Source of the DNA: JAMXLO01 sp041487355
GTDB lineage: Bacteria; Pseudomonadota; Alphaproteobacteria; Acetobacterales; Acetobacteraceae
DNA: 8,129 nucleotides
Reading direction: 5' to 3'
Assembly: GCA_041487355.1 (NCBI GenBank)
Contig: JBGPND010000224.1
Location: 1-8,129 of the forward strand
Shown here: piece after piece, positions 1 to 6,164 of the stretch
How positions within the stretch are numbered: the stretch's first letter is position 1
How the letters are laid out: every line of letters starts with the position of its first letter
Notes under the pieces: generated by a model
What the model saw: the letters and a program-made list of their open reading frames with translations, nothing else
Told to the model about the DNA's origin: nothing
The model's database searches: none
Program-made: the position numbers and the translations under genes

Positions 1-858
1 GAGCCGCCGTCGCTCTGGCTGTGGCGCGATGGCACCGCGCGTGTCGTATGGCAACCCGAGCCGCATCTCGATCCCACAAGCTTCGTCGATCTGGAGCTGG
101 TGGAGTGGCAGAGCTTCGACAGCTCGCGCATCCCCGGCTGGCTCGCTTTGCCGCGCACCAGGATGCCGGCTGGCGGCTACCCCGCTATCGTCTGGGTGCA
201 TGGCGGGCCGGTCGGACAGACGCGGCCAAGCTTCCGGCCCGACATCCAGATGCTGCTCGCGCAAGGCTTTGCCGTGCTGCTGCCGAATGTGCGCGGCAGC
301 TCCGGCTATGGCCGCGCCTACACCGAGAGCGACGACGTCGAGATGCGGCTCGACAGTGTGACCGACCTCGCTTACGGCCGGCATTGGCTCGCCGCACATC
401 CCGCGATCGATGCCGAACGCATCGGCATCATGGGCCAGTCCTACGGCGGCTTCATGGTGCTGTCGGCAATCACCGAACATCCGGAGCTGTGGCGCGCCGC
501 GGTGAACTACTACGGCATCGCCGATTTTGTCACTTTGCTTGCCGGCACGGGCGCGTGGCGGCGCGACCATCGCGCGGCGGAGTACGGCGATCCGGACCGC
601 AATGCCGACCTGTTTGCGCGCATCTCGCCGATCCATCGCGTCGATCGCATTTCCGCACCTGTGCTGATCGCGCACGGGACGCGGGATCCGCGCGTGCCGA
701 TGAGCGAAAGCGAGCAGTTCGTGACGGCATTGCAGGAACGCCAGAAACCGGTGACGTATCTCACCTTCGACTATGCCGGCCACGGTTTCATCCGCCCGGA
801 CGACAGGCGCCGCATCTACACTGCTGTCGCCGAATTCTTCACCACCCATCTGCGCTGA
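1..858 (+). CDS. S9 family (prolyl oligopeptidase-type) serine peptidase, C-terminal part, 5' end cut by window
   Basis: The frame is open from the first base to the TGA at 856-858, giving 285 visible residues. The family usually has about 600 or more residues with an N-terminal beta-propeller, so only the end of the propeller and the alpha/beta-hydrolase catalytic domain are seen. Visible motifs in order: the oxyanion-hole segment VHGGP (His at visible residue 67), NVRGSSGYGR (about 97-106), the nucleophile elbow GQSYGG with Ser147, the acid in HGTRDPRVP (Asp229), and the general base in YAGHGF (His261). Triad order and spacing match S9C acylaminoacyl-peptidase/dipeptidyl-peptidase relatives, which hydrolyse short peptides. 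No signal peptide can be judged because the N-terminus is missing. An internal ATG at 100 is not a credible start, since it lies within continuous homologous sequence. The GGT-like gene starts 14 bp after the stop, so the two are probably co-transcribed. The exact substrate is unknown. Confidence 0.93.
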   Translation, partial: EPPSLWLWRDGTARVVWQPEPHLDPTSFVDLELVEWQSFDSSRIPGWLALPRTRMPAGGYPAIVWVHGGPVGQTRPSFRPDIQMLLAQGFAVLLPNVRGSSGYGRAYTESDDVEMRLDSVTDLAYGRHWLAAHPAIDAERIGIMGQSYGGFMVLSAITEHPELWRAAVNYYGIADFVTLLAGTGAWRRDHRAAEYGDPDRNADLFARISPIHRVDRISAPVLIAHGTRDPRVPMSESEQFVTALQERQKPVTYLTFDYAGHGFIRPDDRRRIYTAVAEFFTTHLR

Positions 859-872
859 ACAGGACCCCGACG

Positions 873-2492
873 ATGTACATCCCAAGCCGCAGCCATCGAG
901 TGCTGATCATGGGCCGCAACGGCGCGGTCGGCTCGAACCAGCCTCTGGCGACCCAGGCGGGGCTCGACACACTGCGTGCGGGCGGCAACGCGGTCGACGC
1001 ATCGGTGGCGATCTCGCTCACGCTCGGCGTGGTCGAACCGGGCATGTCCGGCCTCGGCGGCGACGGGTTCTATCAGGTGTACACGGCGCAGGACGCGACA
1101 TCGCGCTGCTACAATGCCACCGGCGCCGCGCCGCTCGCCGCAACGCCGGAGCGTTTCCGCGCGGGCGGCATCGCGGTGCGCGGTCCGCTCAGCGTCTCGA
1201 CACCGGGTCTGCTCGGTGGCATCGGCGCGATGCATGCGGCGCACGGCAGGCTGCCATGGCGGCAGTTGTGCGGGCCCGCCATCGAGCATGCGCGCGAGGG
1301 GTTCGCCGTCACCCACCACTACCGGCAGTTCGCCGGCGATGTACGCGCGGTGCTCGCCGCCGATCCCCGCTCGCGCGCCGTGTTCCTCGCGGGCCTGGAT
1401 GTCGGCGTGCCACCGCTCGCCGCGCTGATCCGCCAGCCCGATCTCGCGCGCACGCTGGAGGAAATCGCGCAGGACGGCGCGGAAAGTTTCTATCGCGGCC
1501 GGCTTGCGAAGCGGCTGGCCGCCGGCATGCGCGAGGCCGGGGTTCTGGTTGACGAACGCGACCTGGAAGCCTGCCAACCGCAACCGCAGGACCCGATCGG
1601 CATCGCCTATCGCGGCTTCCGCGTCACCCAGACGCCGCCGAATTCCACCGGCTTCACCATGCTGCAGATGCTGAAGATCGCCGAACGCTTCGATCTGGCG
1701 GCGCTCGATCCGGTGCGGCGCATCCATGTGCTGGTCGAGGCGAAGAAGCGCGCCTTCCTGGATCGCGAACGCTATGGCACTGACCCGCGCTTCGGCGACG
1801 TGCCGCTCGACCGGCTGCTGTCGGACGCCTACGCCGACGAATGCGCCGCCTCGATCGACATGGCGCACGCGAGCGACCTCGCCCTGGCGGAGCCCGAAGC
1901 GGCGGTCGGCGACACGACCTACTTCTGCGTCGTCGATGCGGACGGCAACGCGGTATCCGGCATCCAGAGCATCAATTCCGGCTTCGGTTCCGGGGTTACC
2001 GCCGGCGACACCGGGATTCTGCTGAACAATCGCATGGCCTACTGGCACCTCGCGCCGGGGCACGCGAATCGGCTGGCACCCGGCAAGCGCGTGCGCCACA
2101 CGATGAATGCGCCGATGGTGTTCAAGGACGCCAGGCTGTGGGCGGTGGAAGGCACGCCGGGCGCGGACAACCAGGTGCAGGTCAACCTGCAGGTGCTGAC
2201 GTCCATGATGGACCTCGGCGCCGATCCGCAGTCGGCACTGGAAGCGCCGCGCTGGACTTCGAGCCAGCAGGGCCAGGGTGCCAACTGGCCGCACGAGGGC
2301 GACGGCAGGCTGACGATCGAACCCGGGTTTGGCGACGACGTGCTGGCAGGGTTGGAACGGCTCGGGCATCGGCTGAACCGGGTCGCGCCGCTGGAAGGGC
2401 CGTGCAGCGTTCAGGCGATTCGCATTGCCGAGAATGGCGTGCGGATGGCCGGCTCCGATCCGCGCCGCGATGGCTGGGCTGGGGCGTATTAA
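873..2492 (+). CDS. Gamma-glutamyltransferase-family N-terminal nucleophile hydrolase (divergent)
   Basis: This 539-residue protein has the usual GGT-family length and order. The N-terminal GNAVDASVAISLTLGVVEP and GMSGLGGDGF segments (about 38-67) are typical of the large subunit. The autoprocessing and nucleophile site is GDTTYFCVVD, with predicted cleavage before Thr348. It is followed by INSGFGSG (367-374), GDTGILLNNRM (378-388) and EGTPG (426-430). Family members self-cleave into two subunits and hydrolyse gamma-glutamyl or other amide bonds. Several residues that hold gamma-glutamate in E. coli GGT are replaced here (see findings), so a related amidohydrolase function such as that of HpxW-like or YwrD-like proteins is equally plausible. 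No clear signal peptide is visible, suggesting a cytoplasmic enzyme. The ATG at 873 is chosen because AGGA at 861-864 lies 8 nt upstream and homology begins soon after; the open frame extending back to 21 only shadows the peptidase. It probably forms an operon with the peptidase. Confidence 0.92.
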   Translation: MYIPSRSHRVLIMGRNGAVGSNQPLATQAGLDTLRAGGNAVDASVAISLTLGVVEPGMSGLGGDGFYQVYTAQDATSRCYNATGAAPLAATPERFRAGGIAVRGPLSVSTPGLLGGIGAMHAAHGRLPWRQLCGPAIEHAREGFAVTHHYRQFAGDVRAVLAADPRSRAVFLAGLDVGVPPLAALIRQPDLARTLEEIAQDGAESFYRGRLAKRLAAGMREAGVLVDERDLEACQPQPQDPIGIAYRGFRVTQTPPNSTGFTMLQMLKIAERFDLAALDPVRRIHVLVEAKKRAFLDRERYGTDPRFGDVPLDRLLSDAYADECAASIDMAHASDLALAEPEAAVGDTTYFCVVDADGNAVSGIQSINSGFGSGVTAGDTGILLNNRMAYWHLAPGHANRLAPGKRVRHTMNAPMVFKDARLWAVEGTPGADNQVQVNLQVLTSMMDLGADPQSALEAPRWTSSQQGQGANWPHEGDGRLTIEPGFGDDVLAGLERLGHRLNRVAPLEGPCSVQAIRIAENGVRMAGSDPRRDGWAGAY

Positions 2493-2500
2493 GGTCCAAT

Positions 2501-2582
2501 TGTCATTGCGAGCCGAAGGCGAAGCAATCTCGGGGTGAGTGCGCACCGACCACGAGATTGCTTCGCTGCGCTCGCAATGACA
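2501..2582. repeat. Imperfect palindromic intergenic repeat (TGTCATTGCGAGC...GCTCGCAATGACA)
   Basis: The two arms are 2501-2532 and 2553-2582. The outer 13 bp (2501-2513 with 2570-2582) and inner 13 bp (2520-2532 with 2553-2565) pair perfectly. They are separated by an internal bulge of 6 nt against 4 nt, and the loop is 20 nt (2533-2552). The motif CATTGCGAGC...GAAGCAATC is, from general knowledge, a dispersed intergenic element found in many high-GC bacterial genomes. It fills nearly all of the 99-bp gap between the GGT-like gene and the DMT transporter. It has no T-tract after the stem on the plus strand, so it is not a typical intrinsic terminator, though it could form a stable RNA hairpin. 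Confidence 0.9.
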
Positions 2583-2591
2583 GGTGCCAAC

Positions 2592-3515
2592 ATGACGCGC
2601 GTGTGGAATTCAGCCTGGACCCTGCTCGCCCTCAGCAACCTGTTCTGGGCGGGAAACATCGTGCTCGGCCGCGGCGTGGCAGGGCTCGTGCCGCCGATCG
2701 CGCTTGCCTACTGGCGCTGGACCGGCGCATTCCTGATTGCTGTCGGCTTTGCCTGGCCGCATCTGAAAGCAGACGCGCCGATCCTGCTGCGCCACTGGCG
2801 CATGATGCTGCTGCTCTCGGCAACCGGCATCGCCAGCTACAACACGATGTCCTATATTGGACTCACCAGCACCACCGCGCTCAACGTGCTGTTGCTGCAG
2901 TCGGCGGGGCCGCTGATCATCATCGTCTGGGCCTTCGCGCTGTTCGGCGAGCGGCCGACGCTCCGTCAGTCAGCCGGTGTCCTGCTCTCGCTGGCGGGCG
3001 TCGCGGCCATCGCGGCGCACGGCTCGCTCGAGGTGCTGCTGCGATTGTCGCTCAACCGCGGCGACGTCTGGATTTTGGTCGCGATGGTGATCTACGGCGT
3101 CTATGCCGCGATGTTCCGTCGCCGTCCCGCCGCTCATCCGCTGAGCTTCCTGGTCGCCACGATGGGGATCGGCTCGCTGATGATCCTGCCGTTCTATGTG
3201 TGGGAGACGGTGCAGGGCGGCAGGATCCAGGGCGGCCTGCCATCCTGGCTCGCCATGGCGTATATCGCGGTGTTTCCGTCGTTCATCGCCTATCTGTTCT
3301 TCAATCGCGGCATCGAGCTGATCGGCGCCGGACGCGCCGGCCAGTCCTGGCATCTCATGCCGGTGTTCGGCAGCGTCCTCGCGGTGCTGTTCCTCGGCGA
3401 GACGTTCTACGTCTACCACGCGATCGGTATTGCAATGATCGCCGCCGGGATCCTGTTCGCATCGATCAAAGCCGCCCCGACACCGCGAGCAGTGTTCGAT
3501 CCCAACAGAACCTGA
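2592..3515 (+). CDS. DMT superfamily transporter, EamA-type
   Basis: This 307-residue, strongly hydrophobic protein has about ten predicted membrane helices arranged as two EamA repeats (roughly residues 10-142 and 157-291). The first repeat starts with the characteristic NLFWAGNIVLGR and ends in the FALFGERPT motif (116-123) followed by a helix. The second has the matching VLFLGETF segment (265-272) near its end, as expected from internal duplication. Family members are inner-membrane exporters or importers of amino acids, metabolites or drugs; the substrate cannot be read from sequence. The ATG at 2592 gives MTRVWNSAW, leading straight into helix 1. A GTG at 2535 would add 19 residues encoded by the palindromic repeat (including DCFAALAMT), which I consider an artefact. 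The ribosome binding site is weak: AGG at 2582-2584, 7 nt upstream, at the edge of the repeat. The stop lies 16 bp from the stop of the convergent antiporter gene. Confidence 0.9.
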   Translation: MTRVWNSAWTLLALSNLFWAGNIVLGRGVAGLVPPIALAYWRWTGAFLIAVGFAWPHLKADAPILLRHWRMMLLLSATGIASYNTMSYIGLTSTTALNVLLLQSAGPLIIIVWAFALFGERPTLRQSAGVLLSLAGVAAIAAHGSLEVLLRLSLNRGDVWILVAMVIYGVYAAMFRRRPAAHPLSFLVATMGIGSLMILPFYVWETVQGGRIQGGLPSWLAMAYIAVFPSFIAYLFFNRGIELIGAGRAGQSWHLMPVFGSVLAVLFLGETFYVYHAIGIAMIAAGILFASIKAAPTPRAVFDPNRT

Positions 3516-3531
3516 CGAGACGACGCGCCGG

Positions 3532-5286
3532 CTACGGTCGGTCGGCTTCGAACAGGCTGGCAAGTTCCTCGGCGGCCTGCTGCTGACTCTGCTTGATCTG
3601 TTCCTCGTCGCGGTAGATCGCGTGGGTCTCTCGCAGCGTCTTCTCGTCGTGATCGCGGAACAGCGCCACCGCGCGTTCGGCGGCCTCCTCGCCGATGCCA
3701 AGCGTGGTGAGCGCCATCTTGGCGAGCAGCAGGCTGGAGTGGAATGTCTCGCGCACCAGCCCATCCACGTCACGGTCCATCAGCAGATGTGCGTACCACC
3801 GGTTGCGCGCCCGCGCGAGGATGGTGAGGTTTGGAAAGTTGCGTTTGACGGCATCGATCGTCCGCAGCACGGCCGGCGGATCGTCCAGCGCCACCACCAG
3901 CAGTTTTGCCTGTTCGGCGCCGGCGGCACGCAGCATGTCGGGGCGCGTGGGGTCGCCGAAATAGACCTTCGTGCCGAAGCGCCGGACCACTTCCACCTGG
4001 CCAGGATCGCGTTCCAGCGCGGTGAACGCGATGCCGTGCATGCGCAGGACGCGGCCAATGATCTGCCCAAACCGGCCGAAGCCGCAGATGATCACCGGCG
4101 TGGGTTCGGCGTCGATCGTGTCGTATTCAGGCTCGGGCGCGCGCTTCAGGCGCGGGATCACGAATGCTTCGGAGCCGGCGAACAGGATCGGCGTGGCGAC
4201 CATCGAGGCGGCGGTCACCAGAGTGGCGAATGCGGCATCGCCCTGACCGAGCGCTCCGGCAGCGACGGCCGCCGAGAACAGCACGAAGCTGAATTCGCTG
4301 GCCTGCGGCAAAGCGAGACCGGAGCGCACTGCATTCGGCGTGTCCTGTCCGGCGATGCGCGACAGGGCGAAGGCGATGACCAACTTGGCGACCAGCAATG
4401 ACGCCGTGGCTGCGGCGAGCAGTGCCGGCCGGGCGCTGGCCAGGTGCAGATCGGCGGACATGCCGACCGAGATGAAGAAAAAACCCAACAGCAGACCCTC
4501 GAACGGCGCAATGTCGGCCTGCAGCTCGTGGCGGTATTCCGATTCCGACAGCAGCACGCCGGCCATGAAGGCACCGAGCGAAGGTGACAGTCCCGCGGCG
4601 GTGGCAAGCAACGCGGTGCCCGCAACGATAAGCAGCGCGACCGTGGTGAAGACTTCCGGCGTTCTCGCGCCGCCGATGGCGCGAAACAGCGGCCGCATGA
4701 GGAAACGGCCACCGAGCAGGATGATCGCAATCGCGACCGCTGCACGTGCCACGTCGTGCCACGGTACATGGTCGGGCATGCTGTCGCTGCTGAGCAACGG
4801 GAGCAGCGCGACCAGCGGGATGAAGGCGAGATCCTGGAACAGCAGCACGGCGAAGGTGTCGCGGCCGGCGGGGCTGGTGAGCAGGTCGCGCTCCGCCAGC
4901 ATCGGCAGGACGATGGCGGTGGACGACATCGCGAGGCCCGCGCCGAGCACGACCGCGCCCTGCCACGCGATGCCTGCCGCATGGGCAAGAGCCGCCAGCG
5001 CCGCGCCGCTGATCACGACCTGCGCGGTGCCCAGGCCGAATACCGAACGCCGCATCACCCAGAGTCGTTGCGGCCGCACTTCCAGGCCAATGAGGAACAG
5101 CAGCATCACCACGCCGAGGCCGGCGATGGAGGCGATCTCGTCGACATCGGTGATCAGGCGCAGTCCCGCCGGTCCAATGACGATGCCAGCGAGCAGATAG
5201 CCGAGCACGCTGCCGAAACCGGCGCGCCTTGTCAGCGGCACGGCGATCGTGGCGGCGGCGAGGAGCACGACGAGGGTGGTCAGCAT
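3532..5286 (-). CDS. CPA2 family monovalent cation:proton antiporter with RCK domain (KefB/KefC-like)
   Basis: The protein has 584 residues, close to E. coli KefB/KefC. Residues 1 to about 378 form a membrane Na+/H+-exchanger domain of about twelve helices. It contains GLEVRPQRLW (67-76), FQDLAFIPLVALLPLL (150-165, Asp152 in the transport core), LGAFMAGVLLSESEYRH (237-253) and the acidic loop ELQADIAPFEGLLLG (254-268), which resembles the KefC loop controlling gating. After a linker of about 20 residues, an RCK/TrkA-N domain starts at about 397 with the dinucleotide motif GFGRFG (402-407). It continues through FGDPTRPD (443-450) and RETFHSSLLLAKMALTTLG (512-530). KefC-type proteins export K+ in exchange for H+, often gated by glutathione adducts. 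No KefF/KefG ancillary gene is visible, so glutathione control is unproven. The ATG at 5284-5286 is preferred: GGAGGGGG lies 6 nt upstream and transmembrane helix 1 begins at once. A longer frame reaching 5646 overlaps the upstream gene and is rejected. Confidence 0.93.
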   Translation of the reverse strand: MLTTLVVLLAAATIAVPLTRRAGFGSVLGYLLAGIVIGPAGLRLITDVDEIASIAGLGVVMLLFLIGLEVRPQRLWVMRRSVFGLGTAQVVISGAALAALAHAAGIAWQGAVVLGAGLAMSSTAIVLPMLAERDLLTSPAGRDTFAVLLFQDLAFIPLVALLPLLSSDSMPDHVPWHDVARAAVAIAIILLGGRFLMRPLFRAIGGARTPEVFTTVALLIVAGTALLATAAGLSPSLGAFMAGVLLSESEYRHELQADIAPFEGLLLGFFFISVGMSADLHLASARPALLAAATASLLVAKLVIAFALSRIAGQDTPNAVRSGLALPQASEFSFVLFSAAVAAGALGQGDAAFATLVTAASMVATPILFAGSEAFVIPRLKRAPEPEYDTIDAEPTPVIICGFGRFGQIIGRVLRMHGIAFTALERDPGQVEVVRRFGTKVYFGDPTRPDMLRAAGAEQAKLLVVALDDPPAVLRTIDAVKRNFPNLTILARARNRWYAHLLMDRDVDGLVRETFHSSLLLAKMALTTLGIGEEAAERAVALFRDHDEKTLRETHAIYRDEEQIKQSQQQAAEELASLFEADRP

Positions 5287-5292
5287 GGGTTG

Positions 5293-5300
5293 CCCCCTCC
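5293..5300 (-). promoter_or_regulatory. Shine-Dalgarno sequence of the antiporter gene, inside the hairpin stem
   Basis: On the minus strand this reads GGAGGGGG, separated by 6 nt from the ATG at 5284-5286. It decides the antiporter start. It is also part of the outer 10-bp stem of the palindrome, whose opposite strand lies at 5367-5376. If the hairpin forms in mRNA, the site would be paired. The sequence and pairing are seen directly; any regulatory effect is inference. Confidence 0.7.
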
Positions 5301-5376
5301 CCGGCCCTCCCCCGCTGCGCGGGAGAGGGAGTTCAACGCCCCCTCTCCCGCGCAGCGGGGGAGGGTGGGGAGGGGG
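5293..5376. repeat. Strong GC-rich palindromic repeat between FAH-family gene and antiporter
   Basis: The left arm is 5293-5329 and the right arm 5341-5376. The inner 25 bp (5305-5329 with 5341-5365) and outer 10 bp (5293-5302 with 5367-5376) are perfectly complementary. They are interrupted only by a 2-against-1 mismatch, and the loop is 11 nt (5330-5340). The unit consists of CCCTCCCCCGCTGCGCGGGAG-like sequence, which from general knowledge belongs to a class of dispersed intergenic palindromes in GC-rich proteobacteria. It is unrelated in sequence to the palindrome at 2501-2582. It occupies almost the whole 92-bp gap between the two genes. Neither strand shows a run of T after the stem, so it lacks the tail of an intrinsic terminator. 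Confidence 0.92.
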
Positions 5377-5378
5377 TC

Positions 5379-6161
5379 TTACGCCTCCCGCACAAACCGG
5401 TTGCGCAGCACGCCGAGGCCGGTGAGTTCCACCTCCACCACATCGCCGTGCTTCAGATCGGGCGAGGTGCCGTCGGTGCCCATCCAGATCACGTCGCCTG
5501 GATACAGTGTCAGATAGCGCGTCATCGCTTCGATATAGGTGGGGATGTCGAAGATCATGTCGTTGGTCTTGAACCGCAGGCTGTCCTGCCCGTTCACCCG
5601 CACGATCGTCTGCATCGCATCGATGTCGACATCGGTGTCGATCCACAACCCCATCGGCTTGAACGTGTCGGCATTCTTGCCGCGCCAGAACGTGCGGTCG
5701 CCGCGCTGCCAGGTGCGTTCGCTCACGTCATTGCCGATCGTGTAGCCGAACACACAGGACATCGCGTCCGCCTTGCTCAGATGCTTCACCTGCTTGCCGA
5801 TCACCACGACCAGCTCACCCTCGTAGTTCACCTTCTCGGTCGCGTCCTTCGGGATCACCACGTCTTCGCCATCGGCGATCAGCGCATTGTTGGCGCGATA
5901 GCCGATGTCCGCCTTTTCCGGGAACACCGGCTGCACGCCGCGCTTGGCTGCCATCTCGCGGATGTGCGCCGCATAGTTGATGCCCGCCGCATAGAAGGTG
6001 CGCGGGATCACCGGCACTTCGAGCTTCACGCCGGCCAACTTGTAAGTCTTGCCCGTCGCCGCATGTGTGCCCCAGGGCTCGCCGCTGATCTCGCTGACCG
6101 TGTCGCCGTTCAGCGAGCCGTAGGCGGTGCGGCCATCAATGGAAAACCTGATCCAGCGCAT
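5379..6161 (-). CDS. Fumarylacetoacetate hydrolase (FAH) family protein
   Basis: The protein has 260 residues, typical for bacterial single-domain FAH-family enzymes. After an N-terminal strand region (MRWIRFSIDGRTAYG), the catalytic fold starts near PRTFYAAGINYAAH (53-66). The metal-binding signature is visible: Glu114 and Glu116 in NYEGELVVVIGK, and Asp145 in YTIGNDVSERTWQ. It is followed by GKNADTFKPMGLWI (161-174), and the C-terminal GDVIWMGTDGTSP (222-234) and HGDVVEVEL (238-246). Such enzymes use Mg2+ or Mn2+ to cleave C-C bonds in acylpyruvates, or to decarboxylate or isomerise related 2-oxo acids. Which reaction applies here cannot be decided. The start is supported by GGAGG on the minus strand (plus 6170-6174), 8 nt upstream and inside the end of the dioxygenase gene. 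Only 3 bp separate it from that gene, so the two are probably translated from one mRNA and act in the same pathway. Confidence 0.93.
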   Translation of the reverse strand: MRWIRFSIDGRTAYGSLNGDTVSEISGEPWGTHAATGKTYKLAGVKLEVPVIPRTFYAAGINYAAHIREMAAKRGVQPVFPEKADIGYRANNALIADGEDVVIPKDATEKVNYEGELVVVIGKQVKHLSKADAMSCVFGYTIGNDVSERTWQRGDRTFWRGKNADTFKPMGLWIDTDVDIDAMQTIVRVNGQDSLRFKTNDMIFDIPTYIEAMTRYLTLYPGDVIWMGTDGTSPDLKHGDVVEVELTGLGVLRNRFVREA

Positions 6162-6164
6162 GGT

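Noticed and set aside
21..872. Upstream extension of the GGT-like protein to an ATG at 21
   Set aside because: The extra 284 codons lie in a shadow frame of the S9 peptidase. The ATG at 873 has a well-spaced AGGA, and family homology begins after it.
816..2546. A 576-codon minus-strand open frame opposite the GGT-like gene
   Set aside because: It lies antisense to a clearly conserved gene, has arginine- and histidine-rich low-complexity composition and no recognisable motif. High GC at third codon positions explains the missing stops.
1841..3586. A 581-codon plus-strand open frame spanning the end of the GGT-like gene, the repeat and the DMT gene
   Set aside because: It is in the wrong frame relative to both conserved proteins and its composition is arginine-rich, so it is a shadow frame.
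5293..5376. The strong hairpin as an intrinsic terminator of the FAH-family operon
   Set aside because: On the minus strand the stem is followed by CAACCCATG, not a run of T. On the plus strand only TCTT follows. It is better described as a dispersed palindrome.
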